From assembly GCA_034401795.1 (NCBI GenBank), contig CM067360.1:122498430-122562429 (forward strand): a stretch of 64,000 nucleotides of DNA, given 5' to 3'. A model generated the notes under the pieces. It saw only the letters and a program-made list of their open reading frames with translations, was not told the DNA's origin and did not search any database. This DNA comes from Chaetoderma sp. LZ-2023a. Taxonomy: Eukaryota; Mollusca; Caudofoveata; Chaetodermatida; Chaetodermatidae. This document shows, piece after piece, positions 1-10,859 of the stretch. Position 1 is the stretch's first letter. Each line of letters starts with the position of its first letter. The translations under genes were made by a program, and so were the position numbers.

Positions 1-589
1 TACAATTCGAATAGCGTCTAGTCAAATTAGTTTCAAAATATTCAACAGCATGTTGATTAAATAGTAAAGACGTGCAATTCGCATACTTGACTGGCTATTC
101 AATGTTCCTCGTGGAGCTAGATACGTCATTCATTACACAATTTGATTGTGTCCAGCTACATCTGACCTAAATAATTATGACGTCATATACAGAAAAATCC
201 ATTATCATAGAAAATGTCCTATGTCTAATTGCCGTCCAAGAGACCATTGTGGTTTTTCTTTTGCAATTTACTACTGGAATTATAGGATCGGATATCCAAC
301 CAGTCATTCCAGTGGTAAACTTTCAAAACAATTAGTTCTCCGGTGAGTAGCTAATGCAAATGGACATTTCTCACGATCACAGCAAGAAGCCATTTGTGGT
401 CAGTTTGATAGAGTGCTAAAGTGGACATATAAGTTCCGTTGGCTGTTTATTAAAATAATTAAGCGGTCATCGCTGCCCAAACTCTATTACAGTCGGACCA
501 GAACAAATAAGAGAACTTGCCATGAATCACGTGCATGAAGAATGGAGATCTCGCGAGACACAGCCCCAAAATCCCATGCGCGAAATGTC
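1..589. other. Non-coding flank with repeat fragments
   Basis: No credible gene is seen. Positions 21-52 are one arm of the dispersed ~90-bp palindrome family (core GTTTCAAAATATTCAACA); the partner arm would lie outside the window. Positions 240-370 resemble 9440-9545: both hold ACTGGA..GGATCGG..ATTCCAGTGG or a close variant, followed by similar sequence, so this is a second short dispersed repeat. The 66-codon open frame at 146-346 has no recognisable domain and overlaps this repeat, so I do not call it. Confidence 0.5.
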
Positions 590-640
590 TGCGCCTACGG
601 TTTGGACCGCGATTCAAGCTGAATTATGTTCTAGCATGTT
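590..640 (+). repeat. Solitary unit of the 58-bp satellite
   Basis: The sequence GGTTTGGACCGCGATTCAAG followed by CTGAATTATGTTCTAGCATG matches one unit of the array at 10860-12822. It stops exactly where the LINE 3' tail begins at about 641, so the LINE may have inserted next to or inside this unit. Confidence 0.75.
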
Positions 641-1137
641 TGATTTGATTTGATTTGATTTATTCTCTTGGTAAATATTATAAATTACAATATGATAACA
701 GGGAGTCCACTTGAGGCTGTGCCTATTAGCTTGTGGACCCCTGACATAAAATAACATACAGATTACACATGATTTGACATACGTAGACATAAGGCATTAT
801 GACAATATATTATACATAACTACAGACAAATAATATAGGATTTGACATAGAAAAAGAGAAAAAAAAAAAAAGAAGAAAAAGACAAGACATTTTACAAACA
901 TGGTTCACTTGTTTTTTATTGTTCTTCATACTGTGGGTAACATATTTCACTCATTGGAATGGGCTAGGGGATGAAGGGGGTGGGGTGGGGTGGGGGTGGG
1001 GGTGGTGGAGTTCATCCTGTTTCTACTATTTTTTTTTTTTTAGAGCTCTTAGATATGATCAAGTTCTGGATCTGTGTATATCTTGAGGAGTGCTGGTCCA
1101 ATTTGACTCAGAATTTAACACAGAAGCTGCACACTCG

Positions 1138-1215
1138 CTGAATATTCAGAAAATCCACCGACCGAGAGTTGTTGGTGGCTTAGCAAACCACAGCCCGTGG
1201 TCAAAACACCCATCA
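1138..1215. repeat. Degenerate copy of dispersed ~90-bp palindrome
   Basis: ACCGAGAGTTGTTGGTGGCT pairs loosely with the following CAGCCCGTGGTCAAAAC. The closest relative is the copy at 18239-18325 (TTGTTAATGGCTTAGCCACC). It lies inside the LINE 3' UTR interval. Confidence 0.4.
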
Positions 1216-1666
1216 AGAGGAGCTATGTCCCTTGGGATGTGTTGTCTGTAAGACCCAGGAGCCAGACATTCACATAAAATATAATATAATAAAATAAATT
1301 AAATTAAATATGATTATGGTTAATGATACAGTAAAGATAGCAATGGCCAACATGATTCTAGGAACAAACTGATTTGGTTATGACGTAAGTAATCTTCTGT
1401 ACACATTTGGAATAGAAGACATTGCTGCCTTATGCAGAAAATTCTCCCACAAATTCCACTAGGTCCAGAATATTCAGCAGTAACGGTACCTTTTATTTTT
1501 TGTAGACAATATGTCAAACCGGAGTATAGAGGCAGGGCAAGAGCAGTAATATCAGTATTGTTAACAGGTGGTTCTTCATGATGAATTACTGGTAATTGCT
1601 GTGGTGTCCGGGCGCATGAAGGTGTGGTAACTAATATATGAGTGAGGTCCAATTACTCGATTTAGT

Positions 1667-3356
1667 ACTTATTAATGAACATTTGTTTAACAATATGTTT
1701 GCAGGAATTTTGACTAATAATCTGTGTACGTGTGTTCGTGTCTGTGTTATTCCAGAGTTGTGTAGCTTGAAAGGATGGTTTTTGTTTTGAGATTTCCATT
1801 CTATTGTATTCTGTGTTAAAGTTGTGTCTAGATCTGGTGTTGTATGCGTGTATTTCAGTGTTTAGGTTAAAGAGAGAGGACAGTGAATTTGGTAGATTAC
1901 CTTTGAAAAAATCTTTTATTATTGTCTAAAATTGGAGATTACCAATATCTTCCAGTTTTAATAAATTTTCTGTCTTGTAAACATTTTGGGCCTCTCCTGT
2001 TTGTGCAAAAAGTTTAATGGTTTGCTTTTGAAGTGATTTTAGTCTAGCCAGTCTGATTTTAAATGTATTAGTCCAAATAGTGTTGCAATAAGTAATTTGT
2101 GGGAGTATTAACGTGCAATATAATGTTTTTAGTATGTTAGGTGGTAAGTATGATTTAAGTCGTTGCATGATCCCAATGTTTCTTGCCACTTTAGATGTTA
2201 CAATCTCTATATGTTTCTCCCAGGTTAGATCTTTATCCAGGTAGACACCTAAGAATTTAGCAAACTCAGCCTCCTGTATTTCCTGATTATCAATGTACAA
2301 TTTTGGCAAGTCATTTTTCTTTAGTTTTCTAGATTTTGTAAAGAGCATGTAATTAGTTTTCCCGACATTCAGTGATAATTTGTTTACTTTAAACCAATTT
2401 ATTACTTTTTCCATTTCTTCATTTACATTTTTATATAGTGTTTCTATATTCTTGTTGTGGCAAAAAGCATTGGTGTCATCTGCAAACAGTATTAATGAAA
2501 GGTGCTGACAAACATTGGGTAAATCATTCATATATATTAAAAACAGGAGAGGTCCAAGTACTGATCCCTGCGGGACACCACAGACTAGGTTTGCATTGCT
2601 AGAGCAAGCTCCATTGTATTGTACGCACTGTACTTTGTTTGATAAATAACTTGTTATCCAATTTAGGGCAATTCCCCTCACTCCATAATAAGATAGTTTT
2701 TTTTATTAGAATCTTATGATCAATTGTGTCAAAAGCCTTAGAAAGATCAAGAAATATGCCAAGAATATGTTCTTTGTTTTCTAGAGAATTTGTTATTTTT
2801 TCCAACATATCTATCAGAGCCAGCATTGTGGAGTGGTTTTGTCTAAAACCATATTGCGCTTTATAGAGAATAGAATATTTATTTAAGAAATTTATCAGTC
2901 TATTGTAGAAAAGTCTTTCTAGAAGTTTAGAAAATAGTGGAAGTACTGAGATAGGCCAGTAATTAGTGAAGTCAGAAGAGTCCTTGGCTTTATATATTGG
3001 TGTCACCCGTGCTACTTTTAGTCGAGATGGGAATATACCCTGCACCAGGGAAAGATTACAAATGTGGTTCAATGGGATTAATATTTGTGAGAGACAGTTT
3101 TTAAAAATGTTCCATTTAAAATTATCAATGCCTGCACTTTTGTTCAGGTTGATTTGCATTAAGATTTTTGAGATTTCATCTGTGTTAGTAGGATTTAGAA
3201 ACACTGAGGATTGATAGCTGCCTGTCAGATAATCTTCTATATTTGTATTAGAGGTATTCCTAATTTTTTCCGATAGGCTGGGTCCAATGTTGATAAAATA
3301 TTCATTAAATTTATTTGCTATATCTTGGTTGTTGGTTAAAACTTTGTCATTATATA
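1667..3356 (-). pseudogene. LINE reverse transcriptase region (ORF2 C-terminal half)
   Basis: This is the reverse transcriptase of the Jockey-group LINE, which copies element RNA at a nicked target. Visible blocks in order on the minus strand are a KSAGIDN-type start, the VTPIYKAKD / NYWPISVLP block, YGFRQNHST, DLSKAFDTIDH (catalytic Asp), GVPQGSVLGPLLFLIYMND and the FADDT active site, then the thumb and a C-terminal block with an LPNSLSSLF / AYNTRSRHN pattern. Two lesions are seen. A run of eight A (minus strand) at about 2700-2707 shifts the frame between DHKILIKK and the YYGVRG block. A TAG at 1926-1928 precedes the last ~86 codons, which then run to a natural stop near 1667. The upstream end is cut by the Tc1 terminal repeat. 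Confidence 0.85.
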
Positions 3357-5013
3357 CACCTGTGCAAAAGTTAAGCACCAGCAAAAACAATAGAATGTAG
3401 AAACATGATGGTACAACTAGGCTGCCATACTTTTTGTCCCCGCGTTAGCTGACATAATTCCAAGTACGAAATGCACATGCATGCATGACTTCACGCCGCT
3501 TGATGTCCGTGCGTGGCGGGAAACAGCACACGTGTTCAGTTATGTAAAAGTCCAGTTTGAGGTGTAGAACATTACATACAGATTTAGGCGACAAGATTAG
3601 GAATTTTGTGTTCATGACCGTGGTTTATTTGTACAGAGAGAATTAGCTCTTGATTGTGAACCGCTATGGCAAGACGAAGGTTAAGTGATCGTGTGAAATG
3701 GCAAATCATAGGCATGCATACCACTGGTATGTCTTGCAGAGAGATTGGCAGACAGCTGAACATTAACCATACTGTAATCAGTTGTTTGATTGCAAAACAT
3801 GGGCAAACTAACGAGGTGAAGGACAGGCCTAGATCTGGAAGACCGAAGAAGACTACTGCCCGTGATGATCGAGCCCTAGTACGCCTTGTTAGGAGATCTC
3901 CATTCACCAACAGCAGAGTGCTCAGCCAGCAATGGGAAACGCGCAATAGAGTGTCAATGTCTACCGTCAAAAGGAGACTGTATGCTGCTGGCATGAAAGC
4001 TAGGAGACCCGTCAGACGTCCTCTCCTCACTGCACACCACAAAGAGGAGCGTCTGAGGTGGTGCAACGAAAGAAGACACTGGAACATGAGATCCTGGAGA
4101 CGGGTACACTGGTCCGATGAAAGTCGGTTCCTGCTTCATGCCACAGATGGTCGAACTCGTGTATGGAGGTCCAGACGCACGGCGTACGACCAACGTAACA
4201 TCATGGAAGAAGTTCCATTTGGTGGAGGTTCCGTTATGATATGGGGGTGCATCTCATTTGATTGTAAGCTGGATCTGTTGACTGTACCTGGAACACTAAA
4301 TGGACAAAGATATCAAGATTCCATACTGGATAGAGTTGTGGTCCATCATTTTGTAAATCATGCACCTGGAACCCACCCTATATTCATGGATGACAACGCC
4401 CGACCACATCGTGCTAGAGCTGTGCATGAATACCTCCGCCAGAATGCCATCGAAACCCTACCATGGCCAGCAAGGAGCCCTGACATGAACCCTATTGAGC
4501 ATATCTGGGACATTCTGGGAAATATGGTGAGAAGGAGGGATCCTCCTGTGCAGAACCTACAGGAATTAACAGACGCACTCCATCTTGAATGGCAACGAAT
4601 ACCACAATGGTGTATCAGTCGGTTGGTGACCAGCATGAGACGTCGTGTCCAGGCCGTCATCCAGGCACAAGGTGGATATACCCGGTATTAATAATGACAG
4701 TCTCAAACTCATGCACAGATGTTAAACTTCGTTTTCAGACACCATTAATGACAATCTAGCCACGTGTGTCAACTGTAGGGCAATAGTTGTCAGTTGTGTC
4801 AACGTAACCATATTCAGGCCTCGTTTTCAAGTTCAAACAAAAACATACAGTGTTTCCCCACCATCATAATCAGCATTCCTCTAGTTGCATTATTACCTCT
4901 TGCACTAAGATGGATGGGTACATAAATGTTTATGCTATTGCTTTCTTCATAGCACATGAATATACCCTCGCATGTGCGTAAAAATAGGGTGGTGCTTAAC
5001 TTTTGCACAGGTG
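3357..5013 (+). mobile_element. Tc1/mariner (Tc1-type) transposon, copy 1
   Basis: A complete 1657-bp element. Both ends carry an inverted repeat of about 24 bp beginning CACCTGTGCAAAAGTTAAGC, and the element is flanked by TA on each side (3355-3356 and 5014-5015), the expected Tc1 target duplication. It interrupts the LINE between its endonuclease and reverse transcriptase parts, so it is younger than that LINE. Copies 2 and 3 in this window are near-identical and have the same ends, which points to recent transposition of this family. Confidence 0.96.
3666..4691 (+). CDS. Tc1-type DD34E transposase, intact
   Basis: This encodes a 341-residue cut-and-paste transposase, full length for the Tc1 family. 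The N-terminus (residues ~1-75) is a bipartite helix-turn-helix DNA-binding domain containing CREIGRQLNI, followed by a GRPKK AT-hook-like linker at about residue 60. The catalytic domain has Asp151 (HWSDESRF), Asp243 (FMDDNARPH) and Glu278 (NPIEHIWD). Exactly 34 residues separate the last two, giving DD34E. The start is the first ATG in frame, 309 bp inside the left end, and is shared by all three copies. Compared with the other two copies this one has private changes, including Cys for Arg in the HTH region, His for Pro in VVVxHFV and Cys for Arg in QWxISR. No stop or frameshift is seen. Open frames on the opposite strand are shadows. Confidence 0.96.
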   Translation: MARRRLSDRVKWQIIGMHTTGMSCREIGRQLNINHTVISCLIAKHGQTNEVKDRPRSGRPKKTTARDDRALVRLVRRSPFTNSRVLSQQWETRNRVSMSTVKRRLYAAGMKARRPVRRPLLTAHHKEERLRWCNERRHWNMRSWRRVHWSDESRFLLHATDGRTRVWRSRRTAYDQRNIMEEVPFGGGSVMIWGCISFDCKLDLLTVPGTLNGQRYQDSILDRVVVHHFVNHAPGTHPIFMDDNARPHRARAVHEYLRQNAIETLPWPARSPDMNPIEHIWDILGNMVRRRDPPVQNLQELTDALHLEWQRIPQWCISRLVTSMRRRVQAVIQAQGGYTRY

Positions 5014-6628
5014 TATATATAAATCTTGATGTCTCCGATTTCTTGTTTTGTTTATTCAGTAGAGACTTTATTAAATTCCACGTTTCTTTGATATTGTCTT
5101 TCTGATTGATGAATTTATTATGGTAATGATTGATTTTGGCTCTCCGGATTACTTGGTTTAGTCTGTTGCGATATTTTTTATATTGAGATTCATTGTACTT
5201 TGTAAGGTGCTTGATAAATGTTAAGTACAGTGTGTTTTTCTTATGACAAGCAGCTACCAATCCCCTAGTTAGCCATGGTTTAGTCGGGTTTCGTTTAAAT
5301 TGCTTAGCTGTTTTTAGTGGAAAGGCGTGATCATATACATCTGTGCACACAGTATGGAATGTGTTATAGGCATCTTCACATGACTGACAATCAATAATGT
5401 AGTTCCAGTTTATAGCAGACATAGCGTTCTTAAATTTGTCAATATTTTCTATTCCAAAGTCCCTACACATTAGATTTTCTTTTATAAATGATTTTTGTTT
5501 AACTTCTGTTTTTTCCAGGTAGTAAATAGGCAAGTGATCAGATATGTCTGCAACAAAAATACCTAATTGATTTTTCCCTTCAACAATGCTATTTGTGAAG
5601 ATATTGTCAACGATGGTCGCAGTTGTTTCTGTAATTCTAGTCGGTTTTGTTATGAGTGGATAGAAGCCATATGATCCAATTAAGTTTAGTAGGTTTTGTG
5701 TATAAAAGCAGTTTTGTTTTAGTAGATCAATGTTGAAATCTCCCATAATGTGTCCTATCTTGTTTTCCTTGTGGATAGTTTGCAAAATGTTATCGAAAGC
5801 TTTGGCAAAATTATCATTATCCGTTCCTGGGGCTCTATAAATAACACCAACAATTTTGCTTTTTGATTTACTTCTGAGTATTTCAATAAAAAGGCCTTCT
5901 ATATCTGCTTCCATCATGCACAGATCCTCTCTTATAGTATATTGAATGGTATCCTTTACATGGATGCCTACACCACCTCCCCTTGTGGCTGTGTGTTGTG
6001 CTGGTCTATGCTTTTCAATGAAGTTATAGTGCTGTCTATCAATTAAGCTTAGTGGTGAGTCTGGTTTCAGCCAGGTCTCAGTAACACCAATTATATCAAA
6101 TTCATGAGAGCTTGCATCTAGAAACATGCCTAGTTTATTGTTATTCTTCAGAAGAGACCTGATATTAATATGAAGTTGAGAGAATGTGATTGTTTCATTT
6201 ACATTCTTAATTAAATTATCATTAAATTCCTTTTGAAGAATATAGTCACATTCTGGTGTTAGATATTTAATTTCCTCATTATCAGTATCATCGTGAGATA
6301 TAATATTTTGGTAGAATTTGTTAAGCTTAAACGGATTAAAAAGTGTGTCTTGGTGGGTATATTGATACATGTGGTTATGTCGTTCATTTATGTCCAGGAT
6401 AGCTAACATGAAATCAGTATCATCATCATAGTGATTATAGGGAAATAAATCTTTATTGCAGTTAATGCACCACCATGGCACCTCTGAGTTTTCTAGTTCT
6501 GCATATTCAGCAGTGGTAAGCTTTGAGCAGAGTAAGTGTATCCAGACACCACAGCAATCACATAGTATAGCATATTGGTTACATCTCACTGGTTTTCTAC
6601 AGGAAGAACAAGGGAATTTAATGGGCAT
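5014..6628 (-). pseudogene. LINE PHD finger plus APE-type endonuclease region (ORF2 N-terminal half)
   Basis: The N-terminal part of the Jockey-group LINE protein, starting at the ATG at 6628. Residues ~7-57 form a PHD-like zinc finger: CSSC, CDCCGVWIH, CSK, WWCINC. An apurinic-type endonuclease follows, with the blocks HINIRSL, GVTETWL (catalytic Glu), RGGGVGIHV, GVIYRAPG, MGDFNIDLL (catalytic Asp/Asn) and ISDHLPIYY (Ser-Asp-His). These residues nick the target DNA before reverse transcription. The frame stays open until it runs into the Tc1 terminal repeat at 5013; the open frame continuing to 4814 is chimeric read-through into Tc1. On its own this half shows no internal stop. Confidence 0.88.
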
Positions 6629-7315
6629 AGGATTGGGTGGAAAGGGATGAGTGAGGTATAGGTGTAATTGTGGGTAGAATAATTATTATACGATTCGCTA
6701 TTGAAATCTTAGGGAAGTGGACAAGTGAGTAAAAAGGCTACCGGAAGGTTTCCTCAGCTTGGCAGAAAACATATAGTTTAGGATGGCTGGGAACAATTTA
6801 GATTTTTCATATCTAGCTGGTGGCTTCGGAGCAGCAGATATACGGGTAAGGGTAATGGACTGGTTGTATATATGGCTAATTTTTTAGGATGGCAGTTCAA
6901 TATTTTTATACCGGCATGACAGAGCATAAATAACTAGGATTTTTTTTTTTAAAGGATAAGGAATGAATAGTAGAGTTTGGTCCTCTGATGGAAAGGAAAA
7001 TGAAAGCATTCGCTCAAAAAACCTGATGTACATTCGTATGTCCAGTGTAGACCTGGCAGTCACTCCAGTGGTAAGAACATCAAGAAAGGCCACTCTGAGT
7101 CTGTAAGCCGGCACTTCTGAAGATTAGTATAAGACTGGATTGGTTGGCGGAACTAAGGAGCAAGATAAGAAGGAATAAGATGCACATACATACATGCATG
7201 CACATACGTACGTACGCATGCACACACACACACACGTATTAGTAATACACAGTTTGCATGTATAAGTAGATGACATTGGACACATGAATTTAAGAAAAAA
7301 AGTTGAATGTAGATA

Positions 7316-7590
7316 TTGAATGCATGCAGTTTTGACACATATACAAAGCATAAAGCAAAATGATAGTGACAAATTAGGAAAAAAGCAAAATGAGGGAGAA
7401 ATATGACAGATATTGAGAGCATATAGCGTGACATAGACAAAGCATAAAGCAACAGCATAGAATTGTTAAGTTCACAGCTACAAAGCAGCAAAGCAAAATG
7501 AACAGAAATATGACACAGACATTGACAACGTATAATTTAACATATACAATGCAAAAAGCAAAATGATATTGACAAAAAAGCTGAAAAAGA
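7316..7590 (+). repeat. Degenerate ~100-bp tandem repeat, about three units
   Basis: Units open with ACATAKACAAAGCATAAAGC or a near variant at about 7336, 7431 and 7541, and each contains AGCAAAATGA. The drift between units suggests an old array. Confidence 0.5.
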
Positions 7591-7751
7591 GCACAATGAT
7601 ACATGCAGTAGACCGAAGCAGAGCATTGACAGGCCAAATGAAAATAAATAGAAAATGGATAAAATAAAAGCAAAAATCAGCAGATTTAGTGCCTCTGATG
7701 ATATAATGGTCATGTAGATCACTGATGCAGGAGAAAGCAAACAAATGGCAA

Positions 7752-7890
7752 TAGTTAAATTAAAGCATGGGCTTTTTTTTTTTGCTTTTTTTTTTTTTTT
7801 TAGTTGCGACTCGCAGCCAGTACACGTTGGCCTGTCAGTATTTCTGACAGGGCCATTGGAGTCGCAACTATAGCATGTTTAATTAAATTG
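7752..7890. repeat. Nested inverted-repeat hairpin
   Basis: Three nested pairs are visible. The outer AATTAAAGCATG pairs loosely with CATGTTTAATT. The perfect 12-bp arms TAGTTGCGACTC / GAGTCGCAACTA lie at 7801-7812 and 7859-7870. The inner GGCCTGTCAG / CTGACAGGGCC pair has one bulged G and a 5-base loop. A T-tract (7771-7800) sits in the outer stem. It could be a small MITE or a structured transcript; sequence alone cannot decide. Confidence 0.55.
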
Positions 7891-8307
7891 TGAATTTTAC
7901 CATAATTTTGAGCTGTCAAGGTTGGAGCGTCATGCCTGTGCCACACTTTCTCATCTGGAAGAAATAACAGTGCGTGAAGAACATGTATATATGATTATAT
8001 GGCATTTTATCATTACTATTGTTGCTATCTGGTACTTTGAAGCAAATTTATACTGGTATATGATATCCATCTTTCAATAAATGAGATGGAAGCTGTCATT
8101 TATAGTTTAGGTAATCAGTCCTTTTTTTATTTTTTACCCTGCTTGGAGCTCATGCTTCATTAAAAAATTTAAATATTGACAATACTAGGCTGAAGCAGCA
8201 GTCCATGCATGAATGAAAATTTCAAACGAGGCAAGTTTGTAGAAATAGGCAAACGATTTAGTTTTCATATATCCAGAGTTTGGGATGGCTGCTGATCTTC
8301 TTGATTA

Positions 8308-8370
8308 TCAATCGGGCTGGAAGCTGAACATCGCTAACGTAGCATGTAGCAACTTCCAGTCCGATCCATT
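8308..8370. repeat. Dispersed palindrome, inner part
   Basis: ATCGGGCTGGAAGCTG and CAACTTCCAGTCCGAT are near-complementary arms around a loop of about 23 bp. The arm core (ACTGGAAGCTG) is shared with the other copies of the family. Confidence 0.55.
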
Positions 8371-8613
8371 TTCAAGCGCACATTCAGGTAATTTCCACAT
8401 TATTAGATTCTTGTGACATGTAATTTTCCTGAACTCATCTCGCAATGTGAGATACATAATTCAAAATTAATCACTAAATAGTTTCGGGGCATAATTTAGA
8501 ATTTGATATTTACATAGCATATATTGCTATGCAAATTATAAATTGTATGGTTGTCAGCAAAAATGTATAGCAATAAATTCCCCCGTATCTCAATCTCAGA
8601 GCAAACAAACAGG

Positions 8614-8727
8614 AAGGCTGTCGAATATTTCAAAATTAAGTTTTAAATTAATTTGACTGGAAGCCACCGCTGCCTAAGGCAGCAATGACTTTCAGTCATA
8701 CCAATTTCAAAATATTCAACAGAATAT
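8614..8727. repeat. Dispersed ~90-bp palindrome
   Basis: The left arm GGCTGTCGAATATTTCAAAA and right arm ATTTCAAAATATTCAACAGA enclose AATTTGACTGGAAGCC and its counterpart TGACTTTCAGTCATA. The centre is a CTGCCTAAGGCAGC palindrome. A good full-length representative of the family. Confidence 0.7.
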
Positions 8728-9737
8728 GCTATGCATGTACATAGTAAAGAATATACTTTTTTCAGGAATTTGTCGTTGAAAGGGTTAATACTAGAATTTA
8801 AGAAAATTAATAATAAATTGCAATTCCGTACAAATTTTACACGGCAGATATAGCTACATGTATGCATGTTGCAGAATGTATAGTAAATACCTAAATATAT
8901 GTAGCAAATTGAGATGCGATACTAGATAAATTATGCCCTGAACAGTTTGGCAATTGATGCATAGTAATGATAGTATTAGAACAAATGATGAGAGAACAAA
9001 GCAACAATAAATCATGATACAGGCGACAGAGAGCACAAAATAAATTGCAATGCAACGAGAATTTTAAAATAAATATTAAAAAAAAAGAAAAAAAAAAAGA
9101 AAAAACCCCAGAGGGCAGCATATGCAAAGAAGCAATAATTAAATTGATGCGTTAACTTTCCATAGATTTTACCACAATAATTGGCCTGTCAGGTTAGGGC
9201 TTCATCTCTGTAACGAACATTATTATCTGAAAGAAATAACAGTAGGAAATTTATATAGAATATCTACATGTATAATGTATATGATTATGATATATTATAG
9301 CTTGTTAGTATGAAGTTGACCACTTCAGTTACTGGTTTCCCTAGTTACCCATTCATTTGTCAACTTAAGTCAAGCCGGTCAAAACCAGCCCTGCAGTAGT
9401 CTGCATGGATGTTCATTTACAGGCCAATAGAAGACAATTCCTGAAAAACTTATCACTGGAGTAATTGGATCGGTAATCGAATAACTCACTCCAGTGGTCA
9501 AACCTCAAGAAACAGTCCTCTCCCTGCATGGATGTAAATTGCCAAATAAAGCTACAACAACTTTCTTGCTAAAATGTTGACCATTACGGTTAAAGTGAAA
9601 GAAGGTACATTGACACAAATATGCAGAAAGGGTTAATCATTGTTTTGTAGTCTCTTGCTTAGCTTAGATTTAATTAGATGTAATACATGTATTGTTTTTC
9701 ATTGGTTAGGTTTCATGTAATAATGTCCTTAATTTGC

Positions 9738-10664
9738 TTATTTCAGCTTATTAAGATCTTCAGCTACATCAATTATCATCTTTCTGTCATTCTTCGTTTG
9801 ACAAAGGATTCGGCCATCCATTGTCCATGCCGATTTAACATCTTCATGTTGTTGCGTTCGCTTCAGGAGATCTAACCTGTTCTTGGTCAGACTTTCGGTT
9901 AACACAATGTTGCTACCTTTCAACTTTCTTTTATTACTAAAGATATGGTGCCTAGTGTTATAAGCCACGAGACGAAAGATGATTGGCCTTGATTTAATGC
10001 GACCATCTGCAGTGGCTTGTGTGCCTATGCGTTTTGGCCCGATTCTATGACTGCGACAGATGTTCGCTGGGTCAATTCGTATGCCAAGTTTCTCATTAAT
10101 CACATTTATCACCACATTATCTGTATTCTCATTTGGGGTTTCTAATACACCGTGTAGAAGCAAACAGTTCCTTCTGCTATACTGTTCATGTTGGTCAAGT
10201 TCGTATTTCATTCGTTCGTTTTCCTTTACCTGATTCACATTTTCTGCTCTCAGCGTAGCTATTTCTTCATGGAGTGGCTTAATTTTATTGTCAATATCCA
10301 TATTGATGCCAGTGTATATTTGCTGTTGGACTGAGTCCATAAATTGTTGGTCACGTGCCATAGTTTTTGCAATGTTTTTAATGAATTCATCGGCAGGATC
10401 GGTCATTTTGTCTACTATGGCCTTGTCTACATATTCAACAATTATGTCCAGAAGTTCATGGTTTTCAGTTAGCGCATCATATATTTTACATCTAAGTACC
10501 TTTTGTTCGCTTGGTAGTTGAGAGTCATCATGTTCTTCATCACTACAGATGCTTTCCTTAGCCTCAATAACTTCGTGAAGTATTACTTTTCCCTTTGATC
10601 CCGTCCTTTTCTTCCTACCGTCCTCCTTGGGACTCTTCTTACTGGTACCAGTTTTCGAATCCAT
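9738..10664 (-). CDS. Orphan LINE ORF1 protein (coiled coil, L1-ORF1-like)
   Basis: An intact 308-residue frame starting at the ATG at 10664. The first ~45 residues are lysine-rich and low-complexity. A long helical coiled-coil-like segment around residues 115-160 contains heptad-like TLRAENVNQVKENERMKYEL. The C-terminal half holds QYSRRNCLLLHGV, ICRSHRIGPKR, RPIIFRLV and NKRKLKGSNIVLTESL, the pattern of the RRM plus C-terminal RNA-binding domain of L1-type ORF1 (transposase_22-like) found in many invertebrate LINEs. Such proteins bind element RNA as trimers. No endonuclease or reverse transcriptase frame lies downstream; the nearest ORF2 starts 3.1 kb away, with unrelated sequence between. 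It may belong to the Jockey-group LINE, to a lost element, or be a retained single gene. Confidence 0.7.
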   Translation of the reverse strand: MDSKTGTSKKSPKEDGRKKRTGSKGKVILHEVIEAKESICSDEEHDDSQLPSEQKVLRCKIYDALTENHELLDIIVEYVDKAIVDKMTDPADEFIKNIAKTMARDQQFMDSVQQQIYTGINMDIDNKIKPLHEEIATLRAENVNQVKENERMKYELDQHEQYSRRNCLLLHGVLETPNENTDNVVINVINEKLGIRIDPANICRSHRIGPKRIGTQATADGRIKSRPIIFRLVAYNTRHHIFSNKRKLKGSNIVLTESLTKNRLDLLKRTQQHEDVKSAWTMDGRILCQTKNDRKMIIDVAEDLNKLK

Positions 10665-10859
10665 AGACTTGTCTTATATAGCTCTATATCTCGCCGTAAG
10701 TTGAATATTATATTCACCAGTTATAGACTGTCATATGTATGTTATTACTACTCACTTTAAGTTCATTTATTTACTCCAGTCATCCATAGAAATGTATTTA
10801 TTTGATGCCAAGAAGCAGGGGAAAAAATCAGGCAGCCATTTGTATGACGTCACAAATCA

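Larger units (their letters stand above)
641..6650 (-). mobile_element. Jockey-group (CR1/L2-like) LINE, split by a Tc1 insertion
   Basis: A non-LTR retrotransposon reads on the minus strand. Its 3' end is the AATAAATC-repeat tail at 641-665, a short microsatellite tail typical of CR1/L2-type elements. Going upstream there is a 3' UTR, the reverse transcriptase region (1667-3356), the inserted Tc1 (3357-5013), and the endonuclease plus PHD-finger region (5014-6628). The 5' end is not defined; nothing beyond about 6650 can be assigned to it. It is defective: besides the Tc1, one frameshift and one in-frame stop are visible. The 3' UTR contains a G-rich tract (955-1015) and a degenerate palindrome copy near 1138-1215. 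Clade assignment rests on motif pattern only. Confidence 0.85.
6651..9737. other. Gene-free AT-rich stretch with small repeats
   Basis: No gene is supported. It holds a CA/GTAC-type tract (7190-7236), a degenerate tandem repeat (7316-7590), a nested stem-loop (7752-7890), two palindrome-family copies (8308-8370 and 8614-8727), and a direct duplication (about 7870-8010 against 9130-9260, sharing TTAATTAAATTG, TTTTACCA and AGAAATAACAGT). Cys/Phe-rich minus frames at 7124-7744 come from the tandem repeat. Confidence 0.6.

Noticed and set aside
3584-4660. Open frames antisense to the Tc1 transposase (also in copies 2 and 3)
   Set aside because: They recur in all three copies only because the transposase is conserved; they contain no domain and overlap the coding strand fully.
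4814-5013. C-terminal extension of the LINE endonuclease frame
   Set aside because: The last ~65 codons are Tc1 end sequence; the identical peptide appears in the Tc1 copy at 15.9-16.1 kb, so it is read-through across the insertion.
7124-7744. Cys/Phe/Leu-rich minus-strand frames
   Set aside because: They arise from a degenerate tandem repeat rich in AAAGCA; no conserved pattern.
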